From the NCBI GenBank assembly GCA_963712835.1, contig CAVQJJ010000002.1, forward strand, positions 248,001 through 312,000: a DNA stretch of 64,000 bases. The letters run 5' to 3'. Source of the stretch: DATARH01 sp963712835 (GTDB taxonomy: Bacteria > Pseudomonadota > Alphaproteobacteria > ATCC43930 > CGMCC-115725). The position numbers and the translations under genes were made by a program. The notes below the pieces were generated by a model. The model saw only the letters and a program-made list of their open reading frames with translations, was not told where the DNA came from and did not search any database. Positions 16,910 to 25,501 of the stretch are shown here, in pieces. Position 1 is the stretch's first letter, and each line of letters starts with the position of its first letter.

Positions 16910-17071
16910 ATGTTTGCGACTGTCACCAAGCTCCTGAGGAACGAAGACGGAGCAACCGCGATCGAGTATGGTCTGATCGCTGCGTTGATCGCCGTCGCCG
17001 CCGTGACCGTTATGGGCACTGTCGGCACCAACCTTTCGAGCACGTTCAACACCATCGCGACCAAGCTCTAA
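16910..17071 (+). CDS. flp: Flp family type IVb pilin, copy 2
   Basis: 53 residues, differing from copy 1 (10120-10281) only within residues 3-6 (MFATVTKLL against MFTSILKLL). Processing site and hydrophobic helix are identical. The ATG at 16910 follows CATAGGAGAATTTCAC. The gene has its own AT-rich upstream region (about 16780-16850, ATTTACAAATTTATCTAATT) and a terminator at 17094-17125, so it is a single-gene unit. The two copies face opposite ways 6.6 kb apart. Confidence 0.9.
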   Translation: MFATVTKLLRNEDGATAIEYGLIAALIAVAAVTVMGTVGTNLSSTFNTIATKL

Positions 17072-17093
17072 GCTTGCCGCGCAATAGTTTCAA

Positions 17094-17125
17094 AAAGCCC
17101 GGCGGCAGCGATGTCGCCGGGCTTT
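17094..17125 (+). terminator. Rho-independent terminator after Flp pilin copy 2
   Basis: AAAGCCCGGCG pairs with CGCCGGGCTTT across a 10-base loop, followed by GTATTTAT. It begins 23 bases after the pilin stop. Confidence 0.75.
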
Positions 17126-17307
17126 GTATTTATCGAAATCGGCCTGGCCAATTGAGTATCGCCAGGAGACCTCCGCAACGGTTTTTTAACCTCGACGCGG
17201 CATATTCGCTTACGCGAGGCTGACACCGCCCACGCGGCGAACACAGGCGACCCTGGGGACCCTCCCCGCGGTCGCCTGTGATTTTTGGGCCTACGAGCCG
17301 GCGAGCG

Positions 17308-18513
17308 CTAAAGCCCGAAATACTCGGCGTATTTCTTTTTGATCTCCTCGCCCTCCTTGGCCTGGGCGGCGGGGTCGGCCTTCATGACCTTGATCTCGGA
17401 AAGCGGCTTGGCGCCTTCCGGGGTTGGTGCGTCGGGATGGAACGAGCGCAGCCGCGCGAGGTTGACCAGCAGCGTCTGGCCGTCCTTCGAAAACAGGTAG
17501 AGGTCGAAGAGCTTTGCGGCGTTCGGATGCGGCGCGTCGACCATGATCCCAGCGCCGCCGGGGATCGACGGCGTACCTTCGGTCGGATAGACGAGCGCCA
17601 GCGGCGCGCCTTGCGAAATCATCTGCAGCGGCACGTATTCGCCGCCGTCGGCGGCCACCGGCCGCTCGCCCTGCGCGACCTTTTTCGGCGGGTCGGCCGC
17701 CGATTGCACCTGCATGATGTGCTGCTGGCCGAGCTTCTTGAAGAAATCCCAGCCGATGTCGCGGCTGATCTCGAAGGTCACGGTCATGATCGTGCCGCTA
17801 TAGCCGGGATGCGCCTTGACGATCTTGCCGTCCCATTTCGGGTCGAGCAGGTCGGCGAAGCTTTTCGGCGCGTCCTCCGGCTTCACCAGCTTGGTGTTGA
17901 AGATGATCGGCGACAGCGTGAAGCGCTCGGTCGCGAAGGTGCCGTCGGGATCACGCTGGTCGGTCGGCCATCTGGTAACGTCCTGCGGCACGAAGGGCGC
18001 GAGCCAGCCCTGCTGCTTCCAGGCGTAAAGCGCGGTCATGTCAGAGCATTCGACGACATCGGCGGTGTGGATGCCGGCGCCGCGCTCCTGCATCAGCCGC
18101 TGGAAGATGCGCTCGGCGCCGTTGCGCTCGACCTGGACATGAATGCCGGGATAGGCCTTCTCGAACGCCTCGCCGATCTTCTCCGCCGTCTGCAGCTCGA
18201 TCGAGGTGTAGAAGACGACCGTGCCTTCCTTTTTCGCGGCGTCGATCAGCTCCGGGGTGACCGAGCTGGGTGCCGGCGCGGCCGCGAGCGCGGGCGCTGC
18301 CATCCAGCTCGCCAGGAGCAAACCGGATGCGACACCCCTTGTCGTCGCTGCGAAACAACTGTGCCTCCTTCGAGACGCGGGCTGCGCCCGCTCCTCAGGA
18401 TGAGGTCGTTCTTTGATGGCATTAAGAAAAAACCTCATTCTGAGGAGCACCGAAGGTGCGCCTCGAAGGACGCAGAATTCTCTCCCAAGTTCAGACAAAG
18501 ACTCCATCGTCAT
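17308..18513 (-). CDS. Iron(III)-type ABC transporter substrate-binding protein with a repeat inside its N-terminal region
   Basis: 401 residues. The mature part is an FbpA/AfuA-like binding protein (type II fold): LIDAAKKEGTVVFYTSIELQ, then ADVVECSDMTALYAWKQQGW and a C terminus at KKKYAEYFGL. The ATG at 18513 follows GAGGGGAAGCGA, 21 bp after the ATPase gene. After only about 12 residues the frame runs through a dispersed repeat (18365-18475), adding roughly 37 extra residues such as RPHPEERAQPASRRR before the signal-peptide core VASGLLLASWMAAPALAA. The repeat keeps the frame open but may spoil export. The family binds Fe(III) or other small ligands in the periplasm. Confidence 0.82.
   Translation of the reverse strand: MTMESLSELGREFCVLRGAPSVLLRMRFFLNAIKERPHPEERAQPASRRRHSCFAATTRGVASGLLLASWMAAPALAAAPAPSSVTPELIDAAKKEGTVVFYTSIELQTAEKIGEAFEKAYPGIHVQVERNGAERIFQRLMQERGAGIHTADVVECSDMTALYAWKQQGWLAPFVPQDVTRWPTDQRDPDGTFATERFTLSPIIFNTKLVKPEDAPKSFADLLDPKWDGKIVKAHPGYSGTIMTVTFEISRDIGWDFFKKLGQQHIMQVQSAADPPKKVAQGERPVAADGGEYVPLQMISQGAPLALVYPTEGTPSIPGGAGIMVDAPHPNAAKLFDLYLFSKDGQTLLVNLARLRSFHPDAPTPEGAKPLSEIKVMKADPAAQAKEGEEIKKKYAEYFGL
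18365..18475. repeat. Dispersed repeat lying inside the binding-protein coding sequence
   Basis: Outer arms CTCCTTCGAGACGC and GCGCCTCGAAGGACGC are inverted copies; inner arms CTCCTCAGGATGAGG and CCTCATTCTGAGGAG are inverted copies too. It is the same family as 2725-3077. It lies inside the open frame of the iron-type binding protein, between the start codon and the hydrophobic core of the signal peptide. Confidence 0.75.
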
Positions 18514-18533
18514 TCGCTTCCCCTCGTCCATTT

Positions 18534-19604
18534 TCACCGCGCCAGCGCGCGGCAGCTTTCCGGCGGAAATTTGAGGCGGACGCGCTCGCCGACCGAAACG
18601 TCGATCGCGAGCGGCGCGACCACGCGCACCGATTGCCCGTCGTCGAGCGCCACCAGGTAGTCGCGGTGCGTGCCGAGATAGGTCTGGCGCTCGACCCGGC
18701 CCTCGGCGTCGCCCGGCTCGCGCGTCGCGCCGACGCCGTTGAGCGCCGACAGCGCGATGTCGTGCGGCCGCACCGAAACTGCGGTCGCGCCGCTCGGCGC
18801 GAATTCGCCCTTGCCGCAGCGCAGCACCACCGCGCCGCAATCGACGAGATCGGCGCCGATCTTCGCGCCGCGCAGGATGTTGGTGCCGCCGATAAAGCGC
18901 GCGACGAATTCCGACGAGGGCCGCTGATAGATGTCGGCCGGACTGCCGATCTGCTCGGCGCGGCCCTTGTTCATCACCATGATCGTGTCGGCCGTGGTCA
19001 TCGCCTCGGCCTGGTCGTGGGTGACGTAGACCGTGGTGTATTTGAACTCGTCGTGCAGCCGGCGGATCTCGAAACGCATCTCCTCGCGCAGATTGGCGTC
19101 GAGGTTGGAGAGCGGCTCGTCGAGCAGCAAGGTTTCCGGCTCGACGACCAGGGCGCGCGCCAGAGCGACGCGCTGCTGCTGACCGCCCGACAGCTCGTGC
19201 GGGTAGCGAGGCGCCAGCTCCGTGAGGTGCGCGACGGCGAGCATCGCCGCGACGCGGCGGTCGCGCTCGGCGCGGGCGATCTTGCGGATCCTGAGGCCGT
19301 AGCCGACATTTTCGGCGATCGTCATGTGCGGCCACAGCGCATAACTCTGGAAGATCATCGACATGTTGCGGCGCTCGGGCGGCACGCTGCGTCCCGGTTC
19401 GGAGACCACCCGGTCGCCGACCTTGATCGTGCCGCCGTCGGGGTCGATAAAGCCGGCGATCAGCCGCAAGGTCGTGGTCTTGCCGCAGCCCGACGGCCCG
19501 AGCAGGCAGACCAGCGAACCGTGCGCAATCGTCGCGCTGAGCCCGTCGACCGCGGGCACCCCGCCATAGCGCTTCAGCAGCGACGAAAGTTCGACGGCAG
19601 CCAT
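18534..19604 (-). CDS. Iron(III)-type ABC transporter ATP-binding protein (FbpC-like)
   Basis: 356 residues. The nucleotide-binding domain has Walker A GPSGCGKTTTLR, Q-loop SMIFQSYALWPHMTI, signature LSGGQQQRVALARALV, Walker B TLLLDEPLSNLDA and switch His VYVTHDQAEAM. A TOBE-type C-terminal domain follows from about residue 240 (SVRPHDIALS). The ATG at 19604 follows GCGGGGAGGAAC; an upstream in-frame ATG at 19667 is less supported. It is the first gene of an operon with the binding protein. The permease expected next is instead at 13591-15321. Confidence 0.88.
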   Translation of the reverse strand: MAAVELSSLLKRYGGVPAVDGLSATIAHGSLVCLLGPSGCGKTTTLRLIAGFIDPDGGTIKVGDRVVSEPGRSVPPERRNMSMIFQSYALWPHMTIAENVGYGLRIRKIARAERDRRVAAMLAVAHLTELAPRYPHELSGGQQQRVALARALVVEPETLLLDEPLSNLDANLREEMRFEIRRLHDEFKYTTVYVTHDQAEAMTTADTIMVMNKGRAEQIGSPADIYQRPSSEFVARFIGGTNILRGAKIGADLVDCGAVVLRCGKGEFAPSGATAVSVRPHDIALSALNGVGATREPGDAEGRVERQTYLGTHRDYLVALDDGQSVRVVAPLAIDVSVGERVRLKFPPESCRALAR

Positions 19605-19646
19605 GTTCCTCCCCGCGCGGCGGACTTTACGGCTCAGCCTTAGCGG

Positions 19647-19729
19647 TGTCATCCCGGCGTAGGCCAAGACCTATGCTTGCGTTGTCGCAGGCGATGAGGG
19701 GTAGTCCCGGCTTTCGCCGGGACGACATG
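19647..19729. repeat. Dispersed GC-rich palindromic repeat
   Basis: TGTCATCCCGGCG at the left is matched by CGCCGGGACGACA at the right. The core includes TAGTCCCGGCTTTCGCCGGGA, a local hairpin. It lies in the divergent gap between the ABC ATPase and the alpha/beta hydrolase. Confidence 0.65.
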
Positions 19730-19775
19730 CAGGGGCTTCGCTATATTGCGCGCGATTTCAGGAGAGGATGTCGCA

Positions 19776-20702
19776 ATGCCCGATGGCGGTTTCGATCCGG
19801 TTCGCCTCGCACCCACAGTGGAGCGCAGCGACTACACGGTGACGAAGGGCGAGGTGTCGCTCGCGGTGTACCGCAAGCGCGGCGGCTCTGGTCGGCGTCC
19901 GGTGCTGTTCCTGGTGCACGGCTCGTCGAATTCGGGGCTGTCGTCGTTCGATCTGGTCGCGCTCGGCGGCGAGTACTCGACGATGAACGTCTTCGCCGAG
20001 CTGGGCTACGACGTGTGGACGATGGATCACGAGAATTACGGCCGCTCATCGCGGACCGAGAGCAATTCCGACATCGCCAGCGGCGTGCAGGACCTTATCG
20101 CCGCGAGCGCGCTGGTGATGCGCGAGACCCGCGCCGAGACGATGCACATGCTGGGCGAATCGTCGGGGGCGCTGCGCGCCGCCGCCTTCGCGATGGAGCG
20201 CCCGGCGCTGGTCGACCGGCTGATCCTCAACGCCTTCACCTATACCGGCCGCAACTCGCCGACTCTCGCGAAGCGCTCGGAACAGCTGCCGTTTTTCCGC
20301 AGCCACAACCGCCGGCTGCGCGACCGCGACATGATCCGCAGCATCTTTACCCGCGACCATCCCGGCACCAGCGACCCGCGCGTCGCCGACGCGCTCGCCG
20401 ATGCCGAGCTGCAATTCGGCGACCAGGTGCCGACCGGCACCTATCTCGACATGTGCGCCAATTTGCCGGTGGTTGATCCGGAACGCGTGCTGTGCCCGAC
20501 GATGCTGATCCGCGGTGAGCATGACGGCATCGCCAGCGAGGAAGACCTGCTCGATTTCTATGCGAGGCTGCCCAATCCCGACCGGCAGTTCGTGGTGCTG
20601 CCGGGCGCGGCGCACGCGCTGGTGTTCGGCCACAACCGGCACCAGTTCTGGCATGTCGCGCATGCCTTCCTGTCGATGCCGAGCCGGCGGGATGAGCATT
20701 AG
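19776..20702 (+). CDS. Alpha/beta hydrolase
   Basis: 308 residues. The oxyanion-hole strand is LFLVHGSSNSG near residue 45, the nucleophile elbow is MLGESSGALRAAAFAMERPA (Ser of GESSG), the acid is in LIRGEHDGI, and the catalytic His is in GAAHALVFGHN near the C terminus, so the triad is complete. The ATG at 19776 follows CAGGAGAGGATGTCGCA. It stands alone with divergent and distant neighbours. It would hydrolyse an ester, amide or similar bond; the substrate is unknown. Confidence 0.85.
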   Translation: MPDGGFDPVRLAPTVERSDYTVTKGEVSLAVYRKRGGSGRRPVLFLVHGSSNSGLSSFDLVALGGEYSTMNVFAELGYDVWTMDHENYGRSSRTESNSDIASGVQDLIAASALVMRETRAETMHMLGESSGALRAAAFAMERPALVDRLILNAFTYTGRNSPTLAKRSEQLPFFRSHNRRLRDRDMIRSIFTRDHPGTSDPRVADALADAELQFGDQVPTGTYLDMCANLPVVDPERVLCPTMLIRGEHDGIASEEDLLDFYARLPNPDRQFVVLPGAAHALVFGHNRHQFWHVAHAFLSMPSRRDEH

Positions 20703-20915
20703 CAGCCGGGGGCCGCGGCCGCGGATGAACGACAATCCTGTTCTGCCTCGTGTGTCGGCCCTACGGTCTCTTTTTTGAACAGAAGCCATGGAAAGGATGA
20801 ACCCGTCCGATTGTCCGCTGTTTACCTCCATCAACGTTTCCGGTAGCGCAACCGCGCTTCCGGGGACGCGAGATGATGTTGCAAACAGAGGCGGATAACC
20901 CGCTAGGAGGACATT

Positions 20916-21323
20916 ATGCGGAAAACGGCAATCGCAGCGGCGTTCGGTGTGGCCGCCATGTTCCCGATGGTCTCGGCGCCAGTGCCGGCCTTCGCCGCGG
21001 CCGACATGATGACGGCGGTCCCGGCCGGAAAGACCATCAAGGACTATTACAATCAAAGCGTCTACGATCCCTCAAACAACAAGATCGGCAGCATCGAAGA
21101 CGTGCTCGTCAGCGATAACGGTCAGATCACGGCGTTCATGGTCGAGGTCGGCGGGTTCCTCGGTGCGGGCAGCAAGGATGTCGCGGTGCCTTTTACCGCC
21201 GTGCACGCGCAGATGAAGGACGGGTCGTGGTACTTGACGATCGACGCGACCAAGGATCAGCTGAAGTCGGCCCCGGGCTATACCAATGAAAAGGATAAGT
21301 GGGTTCGGGCCAAAAACAGCTAG
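20916..21323 (+). CDS. Exported PRC-barrel domain protein
   Basis: 135 residues with a signal peptide (MRKTAIAAAFGVAAMFPMVS, cleavage after AFA). The mature part is a PRC-barrel: the strand pattern VYDPSNNKIGSIEDVLVSDN, then ITAFMVEVGGFLGAGSKDVA and VPFTAV is typical. The start follows CTAGGAGGACATT, a near-perfect ribosome binding site. A strong terminator follows at 21351-21378, so it is a single-gene unit. Such periplasmic PRC-barrel proteins are common in rhizobia and relatives, often stress-induced; the function is unknown. Confidence 0.85.
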   Translation: MRKTAIAAAFGVAAMFPMVSAPVPAFAAADMMTAVPAGKTIKDYYNQSVYDPSNNKIGSIEDVLVSDNGQITAFMVEVGGFLGAGSKDVAVPFTAVHAQMKDGSWYLTIDATKDQLKSAPGYTNEKDKWVRAKNS

Positions 21324-21350
21324 CCGACCATAGCTAAGAACGAGTGTAAC

Positions 21351-21378
21351 GGAAGGCGCCGGGTTTCCGGCGCCTTCC
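21351..21378 (+). terminator. Strong hairpin terminator after the PRC-barrel gene
   Basis: GGAAGGCGCCGG and CCGGCGCCTTCC form a perfect 12-bp stem with loop GTTT. Only a weak T run follows, so it may act in either direction between the two converging genes. Confidence 0.7.
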
Positions 21379-21506
21379 CAATTGGCAAACGCAGCGTACG
21401 CATCCTCCACTGCTGATCGCGAAGTTCGTATCAGCCGAGAGGGTCGCCCGGCCGAGAAAAGCAGCCCCCGATCGCGAGCAGGCGGAAGGTTAGCAGCGGG
21501 AAGCGG

Positions 21507-22409
21507 CTAGCCGGTGAGCGCCGCGGCGACCCAGCGAGGATCGAAGATCTTGTCGGCCATCACCTGGCAGCGTTTGATGAGGCGGTGCTCGTCGGGGCCG
21601 TAATCGGCGTGCGCCTTGTGCAGCGTGCCGAGATCGTCCCACAGCAGCACATCGCCCTCGCTCCAGTGATGCACCCAGCGGAATTTCTCCTGCAGCTGGT
21701 GCCGGAACAGGAAGTCGAGGATGTCGTCACTCTCCGCCTCTGGCAGCTCGTTGATGCGGATCGCGTAGCCGGGATTGGCATAGAGCACCTTGCGCCCGGT
21801 GATCGGATGGGTGAGGAAAATCGGGTGCGACACCGGCGGCTTCTTGGCGCGTTGCTCGGGGGTGAGCGGCTTTCGCCAACTGCCGGGGCGCTTCAGCATC
21901 ATGTCCCAGAACTTGTTGAAATCGTGCAGCACGGTCATCCCGTCGAGCCGCGTCTTGAGGTCGTCGGGCAGCGCGTCATAGGCGGCGTGCATGTTGGCGA
22001 ATTCGGTGCCGCCGAGCGGGCGCCCGTCGCGGCGCGGCACCTTCAGCGCGTAGAGGACATTGGCGAAAGCGACCGTCTCGCTATACGACATGTCGGTGTG
22101 CCAGTCCTGGCCGGCGTCGCGCGCGCCGAGCGGCCGGCCGCGTTCGTCCTTCATGTTGGACAGGATCATGATCTCCGGCAGGCCCGGCTCCTGGAACGCG
22201 CCGGCAACGTTGATCTCCAGCGAACCGAAGCGCTCCGAGAACACCATCTGCCGCGCCGGGTCGAGGCTCTGCCGCGGGAAGCGCAGCACCCCGTAGCGCC
22301 CGAGCGCGCGCAAGATGTCGGCAAAGGTACGGTGGTCGAGCTCGTCGTTGAGGTCGATGTCGGCGATCGTCGCGCCGAGGATTTCGCCGGCGGGGATGAC
22401 CTCGACCAT
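21507..22409 (-). CDS. TauD/TfdA family 2-oxoglutarate-dependent dioxygenase
   Basis: 300 residues. The iron ligands are visible: HTD in DAGQDWHTDMSYSE near residue 103 and the distal His in LGTLHKAHADYGPDEHRLIK, whose Arg would hold 2-oxoglutarate. TauD-family enzymes hydroxylate sulfonates, aryloxyacids or related substrates using Fe(II) and O2, usually releasing sulfite or an aldehyde. The ATG overlaps the stop of the aldo/keto reductase gene upstream by one base (TGATG), so the two are translated together. The substrate is not decided by sequence. Confidence 0.88.
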   Translation of the reverse strand: MVEVIPAGEILGATIADIDLNDELDHRTFADILRALGRYGVLRFPRQSLDPARQMVFSERFGSLEINVAGAFQEPGLPEIMILSNMKDERGRPLGARDAGQDWHTDMSYSETVAFANVLYALKVPRRDGRPLGGTEFANMHAAYDALPDDLKTRLDGMTVLHDFNKFWDMMLKRPGSWRKPLTPEQRAKKPPVSHPIFLTHPITGRKVLYANPGYAIRINELPEAESDDILDFLFRHQLQEKFRWVHHWSEGDVLLWDDLGTLHKAHADYGPDEHRLIKRCQVMADKIFDPRWVAAALTG

Positions 22410-23404
22410 CAGCGGTTTTCTCCGACAAAGCTCGCCTGAATCTCGGCGACCCGCGCCAGCGCGCCGGGCGACAACGGTCCCTTGTTGATCGCCCGGGCGG
22501 CGATTTCGAACTGTTCGAGCGTCGCGATGCCAATCAGCACGGTCGAGATCGCCGCATGCGCGATGACATAGCGCAGCCCCAGCTCGACGAGGCTGTCGGC
22601 GAGACCTTCGCGCACCAAGGGCATAAAGCGCCGGGCGCGCTCGACATCGATCTGGTAGCTGCTGCCGGAGCCAATCGGCTCGGGCGCCGGCGAATTGAGC
22701 GCGTGGCGCTCCTCGCTGCCGCTGAGCGCGCCGCCAGCCAGCACGCGGATGTTGATGACCCCCATGTTCGCCGCTTCGGTGTGCCCCAGGAGGCCATTGT
22801 AATCCTGGGCCGGGAAGCCCTGTGGCACCGTCGCGCCGGGGCTCGGGTTCAAAAGGTTGAAGCTGACCTGCGCGGTCTCGAAGGCGCGCGCGTCGATCAC
22901 CCGCAACAGCGACGCGGTCTCGCCCACGGCGGTGATCCCGTAATGGCCGATCTTGCCCTGCTGGACGAGTTTCTCGAAGGCCGGCACGACCTCTTCCAGC
23001 ATGCTTTCGACGGCGAAACTGCCGCCCGCGGTACTGCCGACGATGGCGTTGTGAAACTGGTAGAGATCGACCCGTTCGAGTTGAAGCCGGGTGAGGCTGG
23101 CGTCGAGCGCGGCGGTGATGCCAGCGGCGATCTGGCCCGGCTCGGTCGGCGGCAGCCGCACCTTGGTGCCGAGATAGATGTCGGGCTTCAGCTTCTTGAG
23201 CACGCGCCCGAGATTCTCTTCCGAGCGGCCGTTGCCGTATTGCGCGGCGGTGTCGAAATAATTGATATCGAGCTCGAGCGCGCGCGCCACCGCGCGTTCC
23301 TGGTCGGCCGGCGTGCCGCCTACCATCAATCCGCCGACCGCGCCGCAGCCGAAACCCAAGAGCGACACATCGAGACCGGTCTTGCCGAGCCTGCGTTTTT
23401 CCAC
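22409..23404 (-). CDS. Aldo/keto reductase
   Basis: 331 residues. Catalytic tetrad residues are visible: Asp and Tyr in INYFDTAAQYGNGRSEE, Lys in YLGTKVRLPP and His in DLYQFHNAIVG. LGKTGLDVSLLGFGCGAVGG opens the barrel. It would reduce an aldehyde or ketone with NADPH. The gene is first in a two-gene operon with the TauD-type dioxygenase, suggesting the reductase handles a carbonyl made or used by that enzyme. A 216-bp divergent gap separates it from the XRE regulator. Confidence 0.88.
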   Translation of the reverse strand: MEKRRLGKTGLDVSLLGFGCGAVGGLMVGGTPADQERAVARALELDINYFDTAAQYGNGRSEENLGRVLKKLKPDIYLGTKVRLPPTEPGQIAAGITAALDASLTRLQLERVDLYQFHNAIVGSTAGGSFAVESMLEEVVPAFEKLVQQGKIGHYGITAVGETASLLRVIDARAFETAQVSFNLLNPSPGATVPQGFPAQDYNGLLGHTEAANMGVINIRVLAGGALSGSEERHALNSPAPEPIGSGSSYQIDVERARRFMPLVREGLADSLVELGLRYVIAHAAISTVLIGIATLEQFEIAARAINKGPLSPGALARVAEIQASFVGENR

Positions 23405-23620
23405 GCGCTACTCCTTCGTTTCTGCCAGGCGATCAAATCGTCGGATTTCGACGCCTGTCAATCGGCCGCTTCGCTCGCAGTGTCCGGTCGCGCTGCATGG
23501 AACTTTCGCGCGCCTCGGGCGTGCGGCCGCCGGATTGTCGCGGTAAAGTCGGGCCGTGGCGGATGGCTGTCGGGTCGCTGACGTGGCGCATTCGGGCGTC
23601 CCAACCGAAGATTTCGGGCG

Positions 23621-24118
23621 ATGACCACGGAAACCGGAATGTTGGTCCAAAAACTCAGGCTCCAGCACGGCTGGTCGCAGGAGGATTTAGCCGATCTGGG
23701 TGCCCTTAGCGTTCGCACGATCCAGCGGGTCGAACGCGGGCATACGGCGAGCGCCGAGACGATCAAGGCGCTCGCCGCGGTTTTCGAAGTCGACTTCCTG
23801 TTCCTGAAGGAGCCCGACATGAACCAGCCGAGCACGCCGAGCACGCCGAGCATCAGCCCGGATGAGGCGCTTGCCTTCAAGCATGTACGCAGGATCAAGA
23901 AATTCTATCATCACGTGCTGCAGTTCGTTGTGGTCGTCGGCGTGCTGGCGGTGATGAACTATGTCACCAATCCGCATTACCCTTGGGTGCTATGGGTCGC
24001 GCTGAGCTGGGGCAGCTTCCTCGTCGTCCACGGGCTGCAAACGTTCGACAAAATGCCGTTCATGACCGCGGCGTGGGAGCGCCGACGGGTCGAGAAATAC
24101 CTGGGTCGCAAGCTGTAG
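23621..24118 (+). CDS. XRE-family regulator fused to a 2TM domain
   Basis: 165 residues. Residues about 8-60 are a Cro/C1-type helix-turn-helix (LRLQHGWSQEDLADLGALSV, then RTIQRVERGHTASAETIKAL). A short Pro/Ser/Thr linker (QPSTPSTPSTPSIS) leads to two hydrophobic segments, HVLQFVVVVGVLAVMNYVT and YPWVLWVALSWGSFLVVHG, matching the small 2TM domain often attached to such regulators. It is thus a membrane-tethered DNA-binding protein. Its targets are unknown; the divergent aldo/keto reductase-dioxygenase operon is a candidate. Confidence 0.82.
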   Translation: MTTETGMLVQKLRLQHGWSQEDLADLGALSVRTIQRVERGHTASAETIKALAAVFEVDFLFLKEPDMNQPSTPSTPSISPDEALAFKHVRRIKKFYHHVLQFVVVVGVLAVMNYVTNPHYPWVLWVALSWGSFLVVHGLQTFDKMPFMTAAWERRRVEKYLGRKL

Positions 24119-24278
24119 GCCTTTGCGGGACTGTCCGCCGATTCGCCGCCTTCGCGCCCGCTGTAACGAAAGCGGAGCCGTAAACGTTAAAGGATGGAAC
24201 GCCGGGTTCCTCGGATCTGCCGGTCGAACGAACAACGGAGTAGAAATGACAAACGCTGCCACACAGGAGGACACTCGC

Positions 24279-24908
24279 ATGCATCCTCTGTTTCGCGGCA
24301 CGAATGTCATCCCGGTTTTGTCGATCGAGCGCGAGCGCGACGCGGTGCCGCTCGCCCGTGCGCTCTTCGAGGGCGGGCTCTCGGTGCTGGAGGTGACGTT
24401 TCGCACCGAGGCGGCGCAAGCGGCGATCGAGGCGATCGCGCGTGACCTGCCGCAGGTGATGGTCGGCGCCGGCACGCTGCTGCGCGCCGCCGATGTCGCC
24501 GCCGCGGTGAAGGCCGGCGCGAAGTTTCTCGTCAGTCCCGGCACGACGCCGCAGCTCGCCGGCGCCGCGCTTGCCACCGATCTGCCGTATCTGCCAGGCG
24601 TGGCGACACCCTCCGAGATCATGGCGGTGCGGGCGCTGGGGATTTGCGTGATGAAGCTGTTTCCGGCCGAGGCGATGGGCGGCGTCGCTATGTTGCGCGC
24701 GCTTGCGCCAGTCTTTCCTGGCGTCGAGTTTTGCCCGACGGGCGGGATCGACGAACGGCTCGCCGAACACTATCTGGCGCTGCCCAACGTGCCGATGGTC
24801 GGCGGCTCGTGGATGGCGCCGCGCGATGCCATCAATACGGGCGACTGGGGCCGCATCCGCCGCCTCGCCGAGCGCGCCGCGGCGATCGGCCGGCAAGAGG
24901 CGGCCTAG
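24279..24908 (+). CDS. eda: KDPG/KHG aldolase family (2-keto-3-deoxy-6-phosphogluconate aldolase-like)
   Basis: 209 residues, a class I aldolase barrel. Visible marks are VIPVLSIERERDAVPLARAL at the start, LEVTFRTEAA with the catalytic Glu region, GAGTLLRAADV, and the Schiff-base Lys in CVMKLFPAEAMGG, then FCPTGGIDE for phosphate binding. The ATG at 24279 follows ACAGGAGGACACTCGC; another in-frame ATG at 24246 is possible. It splits KDPG to pyruvate and glyceraldehyde 3-phosphate in the Entner-Doudoroff route or acts on a related keto-deoxy sugar. No edd gene is adjacent. A terminator-like hairpin follows. Confidence 0.88.
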   Translation: MHPLFRGTNVIPVLSIERERDAVPLARALFEGGLSVLEVTFRTEAAQAAIEAIARDLPQVMVGAGTLLRAADVAAAVKAGAKFLVSPGTTPQLAGAALATDLPYLPGVATPSEIMAVRALGICVMKLFPAEAMGGVAMLRALAPVFPGVEFCPTGGIDERLAEHYLALPNVPMVGGSWMAPRDAINTGDWGRIRRLAERAAAIGRQEAA

Positions 24909-24941
24909 CGCCAGAACCAGACGCGCCAGCAGCAAGATTAT

Positions 24942-24959
24942 CAGGCGGTCCGCCGCCTG
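24942..24959 (+). terminator. Probable terminator after the KDPG aldolase; the gap to 25501 holds no clear gene
   Basis: CAGGCGG pairs with CCGCCTG across TCCG, and a T-rich run (GTTTTGCGATTTTTT) follows about 10 bases later. The rest of the 24909-25501 gap shows no convincing gene. An AT-richer patch at about 25105-25145 (TATATGTTCATGATATGTTC) may hold promoter elements for the next gene. Confidence 0.5.
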
Positions 24960-25501
24960 TTCTCCGCCTGTTTTGCGATTTTTTGCAGGTGGCGAAAGGC
25001 GCCGGATCAGGAGGTGCAGCGCGGCGAGCGTCAGCCGCCGGAACCAGCCGGTCGTCCTTGCCCTCGTTGCCGTCAACCAGCGCCGCATCGCGCTCTCGCC
25101 AGATATAGCGCTTCCTATATGTTCATGATATGTTCGATTTTCAAGATGCCGCGAATGCGAATGGCGCCTCGGTTTGAATTTCCGCTTCCCGGCCCCAGAC
25201 GGCCGCTCGTTGCAACTGGCAACCTCGGCTTTTGATGCCCCATAACCGACCTTGCGGCGATGGCTTCGGAACATCTTAGCTGGGCGGCAAGCCGACCTTC
25301 GTCGTGGCTCGACCGCAAGCTCTCGCGCGACTTCGCCAGTCTGGGCCACGCAGTCGGCGGCAAATCTCCGGCTTTCCGCGTGAGAACAATACGCAATTGC
25401 CGAAAACGGCGAATGGGGCGATGCTGACCCGGTACCCTGAAAACGGGGACCCGCAAAAAACCAACGACTTGAACAGCAGGCTTCACAACTGGGAGGTCAA
25501 C

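Noticed and set aside
17278..18660. 460-residue plus-strand open frame opposite the iron-type binding protein
   Set aside because: Composition typical of an antisense shadow; the opposite strand has a clear protein family.
24060..25349. 429-residue minus-strand open frame opposite the KDPG aldolase
   Set aside because: Antisense to a gene with its catalytic Lys and phosphate site visible; the part in the gap has no domain of its own.
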